Assembly (NCBI GenBank): GCA_018065765.1
Contig: JAGHSR010000110.1
Location: 1 to 6,102 of the forward strand
Reading direction: 5' to 3'
DNA length: 6,102 nt
Origin: Candidatus Colicola coprequi
GTDB lineage: Bacteria; Bacteroidota; Bacteroidia; Bacteroidales; Paludibacteraceae
Positions within the stretch are counted from its first letter, which is position 1. Each line of letters begins with the position of its first letter. Shown one piece after another: positions 1 to 5,814 of the stretch. The position numbers and the translations under genes are program-made. The notes beneath the pieces were generated by a model, which saw only the letters and a program-made list of their open reading frames with translations, was not told where the DNA came from and ran no database searches.

Positions 1-234
1 ATATTGTCCACGTGAAATACTGCCAACTACATCACCTTGCACAAAGTCACCAGCACTGACGACTGCTACATAAGGTGTTTGTTCAAGTACAGAATCACGC
101 ATAGCCGCCATCATAGCATACCCATCGACAGCACAATGGGCATCGTTGTCAAATAGAACAACGATGTCCTGTTGTGGTTGGCAAGCGCACAGCAGTAGAA
201 CGAGGCTGCACGCAATAAGGGCATAGTGTTTCAT
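1..234 (-). CDS. 5'-nucleotidase/UDP-sugar hydrolase-type metallophosphatase lipoprotein, N-terminal part (cut by window edge)
   Basis: Only the first 78 codons are in the window; the gene continues past base 1. Residues 1-17 form a lipoprotein signal peptide (MKHYALIACSLVLLLCA) with a lipobox-like LCAC ending at Cys18, so an exported, lipid-anchored protein is predicted. The mature part has metallophosphatase signatures: N30-D31-A32-H33 fits the D-x-H motif that binds the first metal, and SAGDFVQGD (60-68) holds the G-D metal-binding motif, followed by VGSISRGQ. This pattern is typical of the UshA/5'-nucleotidase family, which hydrolyses nucleotides or related phosphoesters outside the cytoplasm. 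The ATG lies one base after the rnfA stop (TAG-T-ATG) with no recognisable SD, so translation is probably coupled to rnfA. Family assignment is good; substrate is unknown because the C-terminal substrate domain is not visible. Confidence 0.82.
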   Translation of the reverse strand, partial: MKHYALIACSLVLLLCACQPQQDIVVLFDNDAHCAVDGYAMMAAMRDSVLEQTPYVAVVSAGDFVQGDVVGSISRGQY

Positions 235-235
235 A

Positions 236-829
236 CTACACAACACCACTAAATCCCATGAATGCCATAGCTAACAAACCGGCTGTCAACAGAGCGATAG
301 GTGTTCCCTGCATGGCTTTGGGCACTTTGTTCATGGCTAATTGCTCACGGATACCTGCAAAGAGAATCAGTGCCAGCGCAAATCCCAGGGCGGTAGCAAA
401 AGCAAAGACCGTTCCGGAAAGCAGGTTATGCTCCATAGCTCCGGGCAGTTTGTTGGTGCCATTGGCTACAAGGATAGCCACACCCAACAAGCAGCAGTTG
501 GTGGTAATCAAGGGCAGGAAAACACCCAGAGCCTGGTAGAGGGATGGAGAAATCTTCTTGAGAATAATTTCTATCATCTGCACCAAAGCAGCAATGACCA
601 AAATGAACAAGATAGTTTGGAGGAACTCTACTGACCAAAGCACCAGCAGTTTCTGCAGCAGGTAAGTGACCACCGTTGCCAATGTCAGCACGAACGTTAC
701 GGCAGCACCCATTCCGAGAGCTGTGTCGATTTTCTTACTAACACCCAAAAATGGGCATATACCGAGAAACTGCGACAATACGATGTTATTAACAAAGATT
801 GCACTAATGAATATCAAAAAGTAAATCAT
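236..829 (-). CDS. rnfA: Rnf complex subunit RnfA (integral membrane)
   Basis: This 197-residue protein is almost entirely hydrophobic, with about six membrane segments (roughly 4-24, 37-59, 70-90, 99-122, 133-159, 174-196). It is close to the usual RnfA length of about 193. Characteristic stretches are NNIVLSQFLGICPFLGVS (14-31), with Cys25, and PLITTNCCLLGVAI (106-119), with Cys112/Cys113. In the Rnf/NQR family these conserved half-membrane cysteines, together with the equivalent pair in RnfE, hold an iron-sulfur centre within the membrane. RnfA and RnfE are paralogues that pack with opposite topology. The gene is last of the rnf genes, separated from rnfE by 48 nt filled by a heptamer repeat. 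No SD is seen; the leader reads ...AATCATAAGCT-ATG. The NqrE alternative is unlikely because the flanking genes are Rnf-type. Confidence 0.96.
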   Translation of the reverse strand: MIYFLIFISAIFVNNIVLSQFLGICPFLGVSKKIDTALGMGAAVTFVLTLATVVTYLLQKLLVLWSVEFLQTILFILVIAALVQMIEIILKKISPSLYQALGVFLPLITTNCCLLGVAILVANGTNKLPGAMEHNLLSGTVFAFATALGFALALILFAGIREQLAMNKVPKAMQGTPIALLTAGLLAMAFMGFSGVV

Positions 830-833
830 AGCT

Positions 834-882
834 TATGATTTGTGATTTGTGATTTGTGATTTGTTATTTGTGATTTCTTATT
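834..882 (-). repeat. Heptanucleotide tandem array (unit AATCACA on the minus strand) between rnfE and rnfA
   Basis: Seven consecutive 7-base units can be laid out without gaps. On the plus strand they are TATGATT, TGTGATT, TGTGATT, TGTGATT, TGTTATT, TGTGATT, TCTTATT. Four match the consensus TGTGATT exactly and the others differ by one or two bases. The array fills most of the spacer between rnfE and rnfA, supplies the rnfE stop codon (878-880) and ends five bases before the rnfA ATG. Short tandem units can gain or lose copies by replication slippage, so the rnfE-rnfA distance may vary between strains; that is inference. Confidence 0.9.
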
Positions 883-1462
883 TCATAAGTTTTTGTACCA
901 ATGCCATCACATATGCCAAGCAGATGAATGCGCCGGGAGCCAAAACGAAGATAAGCATACCATATTGGTCGCTATAGATATGCGCGCCAAAGACACATCC
1001 TGTGCCCAAGAACTCACGAATAGCACCGATAACCGTCAGAGACAAGGTAAAACCGATGCCCATCCCAACGCCATCCAGGGCGCTGAGTCCTACGTTGTTT
1101 TTGGCAGCAAAAGCCTCAGCACGACCGAGCACAATACAGTTAACCACAATCAGCGGGATAAACAGTCCGAGCACTGCATAAATGCCGGGCAGATAAGCCT
1201 GCATGAGTAGTTGAACCATCGTCACGAAAGTAGCGATAACCACGATGAAAGCGGGGATACGCACTTTGTCCGGAATGACGTTTTTGAGAAGAGAGATCAC
1301 CACATTGGAGCACACGAGCACAAACATGGTAGCCAGTCCCATAGACATACCGTTGACGGCAGAAGTGGTAGTAGCCAACGTGGGGCACATACCCAATACC
1401 AGACCAAAAGTCGGGTTCTCCTTGAGGATACCATTGGTCAGTGTTTTAACAGCATTATTCAT
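878..1462 (-). CDS. rnfE: Rnf complex subunit RnfE (integral membrane)
   Basis: The 194-residue membrane protein is a paralogue of RnfA. It begins with a short cytosolic stretch (NNAVKTLTNGILKENPTF), then LVLGMCPTLATTTSAVNG (21-38) with Cys26, and later PLIVVNCIVLGRAEAFA (103-119) with Cys109. These correspond to the two cysteine positions that, with those of RnfA, form the membrane iron-sulfur site. About six membrane segments are predicted, and the conserved GAIREFLGTG motif lies at 146-155. The ATG overlaps the end of rnfG by eight bases (ATGAATAA), and a strong SD (AAGGAGG, 6 nt upstream) lies inside the rnfG coding region, fixing this start. The stop codon is contributed by the last unit of the heptamer array. 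Confidence 0.96.
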   Translation of the reverse strand: MNNAVKTLTNGILKENPTFGLVLGMCPTLATTTSAVNGMSMGLATMFVLVCSNVVISLLKNVIPDKVRIPAFIVVIATFVTMVQLLMQAYLPGIYAVLGLFIPLIVVNCIVLGRAEAFAAKNNVGLSALDGVGMGIGFTLSLTVIGAIREFLGTGCVFGAHIYSDQYGMLIFVLAPGAFICLAYVMALVQKLMK

Positions 1463-2030
1463 TGTTAGCCTCCTTTTCTTCTACGATTTCTGACTTAGGT
1501 TGCGTCATCTGGCTTGCACAGGAAGCAGCTTCCACTTGCACACCGTTTTCCTGTTGGAACTGAGCATAAGCTTCATTGACTGCTTTGAGGAAAGCGCGCG
1601 ATGAGATAGTAGCAGCTGTGATAGCGTCCACATCTCCACCGTCCTTAGACACAGTGAATTGTCCCGTTGCCTGACGACCAACGATGCATTGAGCGGGTTT
1701 GTCTGCATTCTTGAACCACGAACCGGCTTTGTCACCCAAACCCGGAGTTTCGCTGTGTTCCAGCACTTCGTAACCGAGGATCGTTCCATCGGGAGCAAAG
1801 CCCACCATCACACGCATGGTACCGCCGAAACCATCGACTGCTACCTCTACAGGAGTTCCTTCCTGTCCGTTCAACACAGCCACACGAGCTGCATTCTGAG
1901 TAGCCTGTTTCTGTTGTTCTATTTGTTCGGTTGTAAACAGATATACACAACCGAGTGCTACGGCTGCTACCAACGCAATACTGGTCAGCGACAGAGCCAT
2001 ATTCTTAAATGTACTTTCTAATTTTGCCAT
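1455..2030 (-). CDS. rnfG: Rnf complex subunit RnfG (covalent FMN protein)
   Basis: This 191-residue protein has one N-terminal membrane anchor (about 11-33), with the rest outside the cytoplasmic membrane. The FMN-binding domain is recognisable from HSETPGLGDKAG (92-103) and from DAITAATISSRAF (135-147). The latter matches the flavin-attachment motif S/T-G-A-T-x-x-S/T, with Thr141 as the expected phosphoester-linked residue. The second motif position is Ala139 rather than the usual glycine. In the family this subunit passes electrons between the membrane iron-sulfur site and RnfD. The C-terminus (about 164-191) is a polar, acidic tail with Cys171 that extends past the conserved domain. A 12-nt gap separates it from rnfD, with a strong SD (AGGAGGT) that begins at the last two bases of the rnfD stop codon. 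Confidence 0.95.
   Translation of the reverse strand: MAKLESTFKNMALSLTSIALVAAVALGCVYLFTTEQIEQQKQATQNAARVAVLNGQEGTPVEVAVDGFGGTMRVMVGFAPDGTILGYEVLEHSETPGLGDKAGSWFKNADKPAQCIVGRQATGQFTVSKDGGDVDAITAATISSRAFLKAVNEAYAQFQQENGVQVEAASCASQMTQPKSEIVEEKEANNE
1469..1475 (-). promoter_or_regulatory. Strong Shine-Dalgarno of rnfE, inside the end of rnfG
   Basis: The minus strand reads AAAAGGAGGCTAACA-ATG, placing AAGGAGG six bases ahead of the rnfE start. The site lies in the last codons of rnfG, so part of the acidic RnfG tail coding sequence doubles as the rnfE ribosome-binding site. Confidence 0.8.
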
Positions 2031-2037
2031 AATTGTG

Positions 2038-2044
2038 ACCTCCT
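2038..2044 (-). promoter_or_regulatory. Strong Shine-Dalgarno of rnfG, overlapping the rnfD stop
   Basis: On the minus strand the sequence reads ATAGGAGGTCACAATT-ATG. The AGGAGGT core shares two bases with the TAG stop of rnfD, and eight bases separate GGAGG from the rnfG ATG. A ribosome ending rnfD therefore stops directly over the next ribosome-binding site, which suggests coupled translation. Strong SD sequences are uncommon in Bacteroidetes, so this one is informative for choosing the start. Confidence 0.8.
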
Positions 2045-3026
2045 ATTGTTTTTTTTCGCCGAAGCGTTTTGGACGAATACGATTGAGCAGAGGAACGCAA
2101 GCGTTCATAATCAGGATAGCAAAGGACATACCTTCGGGATAAGCTCCCCACGTGCGGATAACCATCACTATCACACCTATGCCTACACCAAAAATAATCT
2201 TACCCCATCCTACCATAGGCGAGGTAACATAATCGGTTGCCATAAAGAAAGCACCCAACATAGCACCACCCGTGCAGAGAGTTAGTCCAATATATTGGCC
2301 AGGGCACATGCCTTCCGGGCATGCAATCCAAGCAAACAATGCCATCGTTGCCAAGATAGATACAGGTATATGCCACGTGATGACTTTGGTGCAGATAAGG
2401 AACAATCCACCTGCGAGCAATGCCAAAGCACACACTTCACCGAGTGAACCGCCCATATAACCAACAAAGGTGCTCCACAGGTCAGGCAGTTGGTCAATAA
2501 GACCTGTATCACCGCCTTTGACAATCTGTTTGAGAGTTGCCAATGGAGTAGCTCCTGTAGCGGCATCCACATACGAGGTGGCAAAACCCAACGGACGAGG
2601 CCAGGTGGTCATCTGTACAGGGAACGAAATCAGCAGGAACACACGTCCCACCAGCGCAGGGTTGAAGGGGTTTTGTCCCAATCCTCCGAAAGTCATTTTA
2701 CCAACGCCGATAGCTACCAGTGCACCGATTATCACAATCCACCAAGGCAGATTACATGGCAGGTTGAATGCAAGCAACAGACCTGTCAAGATGGCGGAGC
2801 AGTCACCAATAGTAGGTTGCTCCTTGAGCAAGAACTTAGCTATCAGCCACTCAAACAACACACAAGCTGCCACACTGATGGCTGCTGTGATTAGGGCTCC
2901 CCATCCAAAAGCAGCCACGCTGACCGCATAGGCAGGCAACAGAGCTCCTATGACAAGAAGCATATTTTTACGCACCGAGTCACCGCTATGAGCGTGAGGT
3001 GCAGGAGATACAATAAGATTTTTCAT
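2043..3026 (-). CDS. rnfD: Rnf complex subunit RnfD (membrane flavoprotein)
   Basis: This 327-residue polytopic membrane protein belongs to the NqrB/RnfD family. The conserved GGLGQNPFNPALVGR (114-128) is followed by the flavin-attachment motif DAATGATPLATLK (154-166), where Thr160 in TGATP is the expected FMN-linked residue. Further family marks are FMATDYVTSP (261-270) and RTWGAYPEGMSFAILIMNA (291-309). Hydrophobic segments occur around 21-58, 77-113, 190-212, 217-235, 245-262, 276-292 and 299-314. In the complex RnfD carries FMN and probably riboflavin and is considered part of the ion-translocating path. The ATG follows a 25-nt A/T-rich leader after rnfC with no SD. The length and motifs indicate an intact gene. 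Confidence 0.96.
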   Translation of the reverse strand: MKNLIVSPAPHAHSGDSVRKNMLLVIGALLPAYAVSVAAFGWGALITAAISVAACVLFEWLIAKFLLKEQPTIGDCSAILTGLLLAFNLPCNLPWWIVIIGALVAIGVGKMTFGGLGQNPFNPALVGRVFLLISFPVQMTTWPRPLGFATSYVDAATGATPLATLKQIVKGGDTGLIDQLPDLWSTFVGYMGGSLGEVCALALLAGGLFLICTKVITWHIPVSILATMALFAWIACPEGMCPGQYIGLTLCTGGAMLGAFFMATDYVTSPMVGWGKIIFGVGIGVIVMVIRTWGAYPEGMSFAILIMNACVPLLNRIRPKRFGEKKQ

Positions 3027-3051
3027 AAAACTTTGGATTTTAATTCATAAC

Positions 3052-4416
3052 CTATTTTTTAGCAGCCTCAGCAGCAGCCTTAGCAGCAGCCTGACGGGCA
3101 CGAATGATACCGCCCACTTTGCCTTTACCCATGCGGATGTAGTCTAATAGAGGACGATGACTGGGGCAAGTGAATAGACAGCAGCCGCAATCGATACAAT
3201 CCATCACGTCGTGCTTCTCCATTTCGTCCCACATAGCCAACTCTGCCTGCTTGGAGAGTAAGTAGGGTTCCAATCCCATTGGGCAGGCACTGACGCACTT
3301 ACCGCAACGGATACAATTCTCCGGCTGCTGACGACGGCTCTCCTTCTCAGGCAGGAAGAGCAAGCCACTCGTCCGTTTGTTGGCGGGCATGTCGATATTG
3401 TTCATAGCGCGTCCCATCATAGGACCGCCACCGATAATCTTGCCGGTATCTTCGGGAACACCTCCTGCCAAAGCAACCACGTCGCTCAACGGAGTACCAA
3501 AACGTACCAAGTAATTACCGGGCTTGGACAAGCTCTTTCCGGTCACGGTCATGACACGCGAAATGAGAGGTTTGTTTTTCTGAACCGCTTCATAAACCGC
3601 AAATATGGTAGCCACATTATCCACTACCGCTCCCACCTCGATAGGCAGTGCTCCACTGGGTACTTGGCGACCTATGCAGGCATCGATGAGTTGTTTCTCG
3701 CCGCCTTGCGGGTACTTGAGTTTGAGCGCTTTCACTTCCACACCGGGAACCTGAGCCGCCAGCTCTTGCATACGAGCGATAGCGTCGGGTTTGTTTCGTT
3801 CGATACCTATTACCGCACGATTGATACCCAGAGCGCGCATCAAGATTTTGATACCTATCATTATCTCTTCGCCATGCTCCAACATCAATTGATGGTCACA
3901 GGTCAGATAAGGTTCACACTCTACCCCATTGACCACCAGCACTTCGGCTTTCTTGCCCGGAGGCGGAAGCAGCTTGACCTGCGTTGGGAAACACGCACCG
4001 CCCAAACCAACGATACCGGCTGCGGCAATACGGTCAACGATCTCTTTGGGTTCAAGATTGCACTCTGTCACAATATCCGGAGTGCGATCAATCGTTTCTA
4101 ACCACTCATCGCCCTCCACATCCATGAAGATGGCAGGCATTTTCATGCCCCAAGCGTCGATGGTTGAATCAATTTTGGTAACCGTACCACTGACCGGTGA
4201 TACGATGTTAGCACTAACAAAACCGCCTGCCTTAGCCAGCAGTTCGCCCACTTTGACTTGTTGTCCCTTTTCCACTACGGCTTGTGCCGGAGCACCTATA
4301 TGCTGAATGAGTGGGATAATTGCTTTAGCAGGTAGTGGGCACTCCGTGATAGGTTGGTGTGCCGAATACGACTTATTGTCATGCGGATGTACTCCGCCTA
4401 TCTTAAACGTTGTCAT
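3052..4416 (-). CDS. rnfC: Rnf complex subunit RnfC (NADH/FMN and 4Fe-4S subunit)
   Basis: This 454-residue peripheral subunit is the site of NAD+ reduction in the complex. The N-terminal barrel-like domain (about 1-100) begins TTFKIGGVHPHDNK. The central Rossmann-like, NuoF-related domain carries GIVGLGGACFPTQVKL (134-149) and NGVECEPYLTCDH (163-175), the nucleotide/FMN region. Two 4Fe-4S motifs follow: C368-C371-C374-C378P and C407-C410-C413-C417P. The C-terminus is a short Ala/Lys-rich tail (441-454), far shorter than the repeat-rich extension of enterobacterial RsxC. The frame is open further upstream to 4500, but the start at 4416 is preferred. It overlaps the rnfB stop as ATGA, has GAGGAGG seven bases upstream, and begins at the family's conserved N-terminus. 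Confidence 0.96.
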   Translation of the reverse strand: MTTFKIGGVHPHDNKSYSAHQPITECPLPAKAIIPLIQHIGAPAQAVVEKGQQVKVGELLAKAGGFVSANIVSPVSGTVTKIDSTIDAWGMKMPAIFMDVEGDEWLETIDRTPDIVTECNLEPKEIVDRIAAAGIVGLGGACFPTQVKLLPPPGKKAEVLVVNGVECEPYLTCDHQLMLEHGEEIMIGIKILMRALGINRAVIGIERNKPDAIARMQELAAQVPGVEVKALKLKYPQGGEKQLIDACIGRQVPSGALPIEVGAVVDNVATIFAVYEAVQKNKPLISRVMTVTGKSLSKPGNYLVRFGTPLSDVVALAGGVPEDTGKIIGGGPMMGRAMNNIDMPANKRTSGLLFLPEKESRRQQPENCIRCGKCVSACPMGLEPYLLSKQAELAMWDEMEKHDVMDCIDCGCCLFTCPSHRPLLDYIRMGKGKVGGIIRARQAAAKAAAEAAKK

Positions 4417-5276
4417 ACGGTAGCCTCCTCTTTTTTGGGTTCTTCTACTTTCGGTTTGCGAGCCGGGAAATTGACTGCATGAATAGCTCCCGTCGGGCAA
4501 GCCTCTTCACATTTACGGCATAAGCGGCACTTCTCAGGATCAATGTATGCCAAGTTGTTCTCCACAGTGATAGCTTCAAACTGGCACTCCTTTTGGCACT
4601 TGCCGCAACCGATACACGCATTCAAGCACGCCTTGCGAGCCACAGCACCTTTGTCCTTGTTGACGCACTCAACCACCATTCGGCGGCCTTTAGGCCCTTT
4701 CTTGCGAAGTTCAATGATACCGCGTGGGCACGCTTTGACACACTTGCCGCAACTGGTACATTTCTCCTCATCTACCTGAGGCAGCCCTGTCACAGGATCC
4801 ATGGATAATGCACCAAACTGACATGCAGCCACACAATCGCCACAGCCTAAGCAGCCAAACGGGCAAGCCGTCTCGCCCACATAGAGGCTATTGAGGATTT
4901 GGCATGACTTGACACCGTCATACTCACTCGTGCGAGGCCGAGCCTCACAAACACCGTTGCAACGAACAACTGCCACCTTAGGTTCGGCAGTTACCGCTGC
5001 GAGACCGAGGATCTCACCCACTTTGGTCATCGTAGGTGCACCTCCTACCGGGCAGAGCAGACCATCGAGCGTGTCCGCCTTAACACAAGCCTCAGCCAGT
5101 GCACGGCATCCTGCAAAACCGCATCCGCCACAGTTAGCACCGGGCAACACGGCCTGCACTTCATCGATGCGAGGGTCTTCCTCCACCTTGAACTTCTGAG
5201 CCACCATGTACAGCAACACAGCTGCCACAAGGCCTGTAACGCCCAGAATGAGCAAAGAAATTACTACTAAATTCAT
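4413..5276 (-). CDS. rnfB: Rnf complex subunit RnfB, long multi-cluster ferredoxin-like form
   Basis: This 287-residue subunit is the likely entry point for electrons from reduced ferredoxin. One N-terminal membrane helix (about 3-26) is followed by a Fes domain with C49-G-G-C52-x4-C57 and C75. Then come four C-x2-C-x2-C-x3-C motifs starting at C142, C173, C221 and C250. Four more cysteines (106, 110, 125, 138) lie between the Fes domain and the first ferredoxin motif and could bind another cluster, giving up to six. This long form is that of anaerobes; gamma-proteobacterial RsxB is shorter with fewer clusters. The C-terminus is a charged tail (KPKVEEPKKEEA). The gene starts after a 25-nt A-rich leader with no SD and overlaps rnfC by four bases. 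Confidence 0.96.
   Translation of the reverse strand: MNLVVISLLILGVTGLVAAVLLYMVAQKFKVEEDPRIDEVQAVLPGANCGGCGFAGCRALAEACVKADTLDGLLCPVGGAPTMTKVGEILGLAAVTAEPKVAVVRCNGVCEARPRTSEYDGVKSCQILNSLYVGETACPFGCLGCGDCVAACQFGALSMDPVTGLPQVDEEKCTSCGKCVKACPRGIIELRKKGPKGRRMVVECVNKDKGAVARKACLNACIGCGKCQKECQFEAITVENNLAYIDPEKCRLCRKCEEACPTGAIHAVNFPARKPKVEEPKKEEATV
4424..4430 (-). promoter_or_regulatory. Strong Shine-Dalgarno of rnfC, inside the end of rnfB
   Basis: The minus strand reads AAGAGGAGGCTACCGT-ATGA. GAGGAGG lies seven bases before the rnfC ATG, and ATGA is also the end of rnfB. This site decides the rnfC start against the 28-codon longer open frame. Confidence 0.82.
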
Positions 5277-5301
5277 GTTGTTTATTTTTTTGTGTTAATC
5301 T

Positions 5302-5730
5302 CTAACCTCTACTCTCCACTCGTTTCTTCATCCAAAACGAGAACTGCTTTTGCAGTCGTCCCTTAAACAAGGACAGGACAATGTAATACACACCCGTTGC
5401 GCACAAGGCTATCGTGCCCACCAGAGCCTCGCTCTGCATGCACATATCCAACCCTGCCACCACGCTGATGAGCACCACAAAAGGCATTATGTATGCCAAT
5501 AGGATTGCCTTCCAACCCAGCCGTTCCGAAACGAGCACAAGCACTTTCTCCCCCACTTGCCATATCTGTCCTGAGGTATCGCATTCGAGTATTTTCTCTT
5601 TGGCCTCACCGGACATGCACATTGATTTGGCACGACACTCGCTGCAAGCACTCGCCTGCACAATTTTCACAACGGCTTTGTTGCCTTCCAATGAAACAAT
5701 TATTCCCTCGTGTTCTATGAGTTCTGACAT
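5302..5730 (-). CDS. RseC/MucC-family membrane protein (SoxR-reducing-system type), first gene of the rnf operon
   Basis: This 142-residue protein matches the RseC family in layout. A small N-terminal beta-rich domain starts EHEGIIVSLEGNKAVVKI (6-23), then come C29-x2-C32-x5-C38 and Cys50, then two membrane helices (about 73-94 and 101-121) and a basic C-terminus (KKRVESRG). In E. coli RseC accompanies the Rsx (Rnf) complex that keeps SoxR reduced. In Bacteroidales an RseC-like gene commonly precedes rnfB. A cysteine-bound cofactor, or a role in assembly or electron transfer for Rnf, is inferred rather than shown. The ATG is about a dozen bases downstream of the predicted transcription start. 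Family is secure, exact role not. Confidence 0.88.
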   Translation of the reverse strand: MSELIEHEGIIVSLEGNKAVVKIVQASACSECRAKSMCMSGEAKEKILECDTSGQIWQVGEKVLVLVSERLGWKAILLAYIMPFVVLISVVAGLDMCMQSEALVGTIALCATGVYYIVLSLFKGRLQKQFSFWMKKRVESRG

Positions 5731-5748
5731 AAATCACCAATCAACGCA

Positions 5749-5780
5749 CAAAGGTACTACAAATTTATCAAATGGGCAAA
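5749..5780 (-). promoter_or_regulatory. Putative Bacteroidetes-type promoter of the rseC-rnf operon
   Basis: On the minus strand TTTG (5780-5777) and TACCTTTG (5756-5749) are separated by 20 bases. They match the Bacteroidetes primary sigma factor pattern TTTG / TAnnTTTG. Initiation would fall near 5742-5745, leaving a leader of only about 12-15 bases before the first ATG at 5730. Two other TTTG copies (5772-5769 and 5763-5760) lie closer and fit less well. No repressor or activator site is obvious. It is the only convincing promoter seen for the cluster. Confidence 0.65.
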
Positions 5781-5814
5781 TTTAATTTCGTTTTTTCACA
5801 CGCGACATGCGATT

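Noticed and set aside
834..882. CRISPR array.
   Set aside because: The 7-base units are contiguous with no spacers; it is a simple tandem repeat.
3040..3048. Two-codon mini-ORF (ATG AAT TAA, minus strand) in the rnfC-rnfD gap as a regulatory leader.
   Set aside because: It is too short to distinguish from chance in an A/T-rich spacer and has no SD.
3664..4101. 145-codon plus-strand open frame opposite rnfC, along with other plus-strand frames opposite rnfA-rnfD and rnfB.
   Set aside because: They lie antisense to clearly conserved genes, have no recognisable domains, and their compositions are as expected from the complementary strand.
4417..4500. 28-codon N-terminal extension of rnfC (open frame from 4500).
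   Set aside because: The extra residues are Ser/Arg-rich, unlike any RnfC N-terminus, and overlap rnfB in another frame. The start at 4416 has a strong SD, an ATGA overlap and the conserved TTFKIGGVHP beginning.
236..5276. Na+-translocating NADH:quinone reductase (Nqr) instead of Rnf.
   Set aside because: The cluster has a ferredoxin-rich RnfB and an RnfC with two 4Fe-4S motifs, and it lacks an NqrF-like FAD/2Fe-2S subunit. The order BCDGEA is that of Rnf.
236..5730. A wholly new biological system in the main gene block.
   Set aside because: Every gene there belongs to a known family and the set forms a canonical Rnf operon; novelty, if any, lies in the repeats and flanks.
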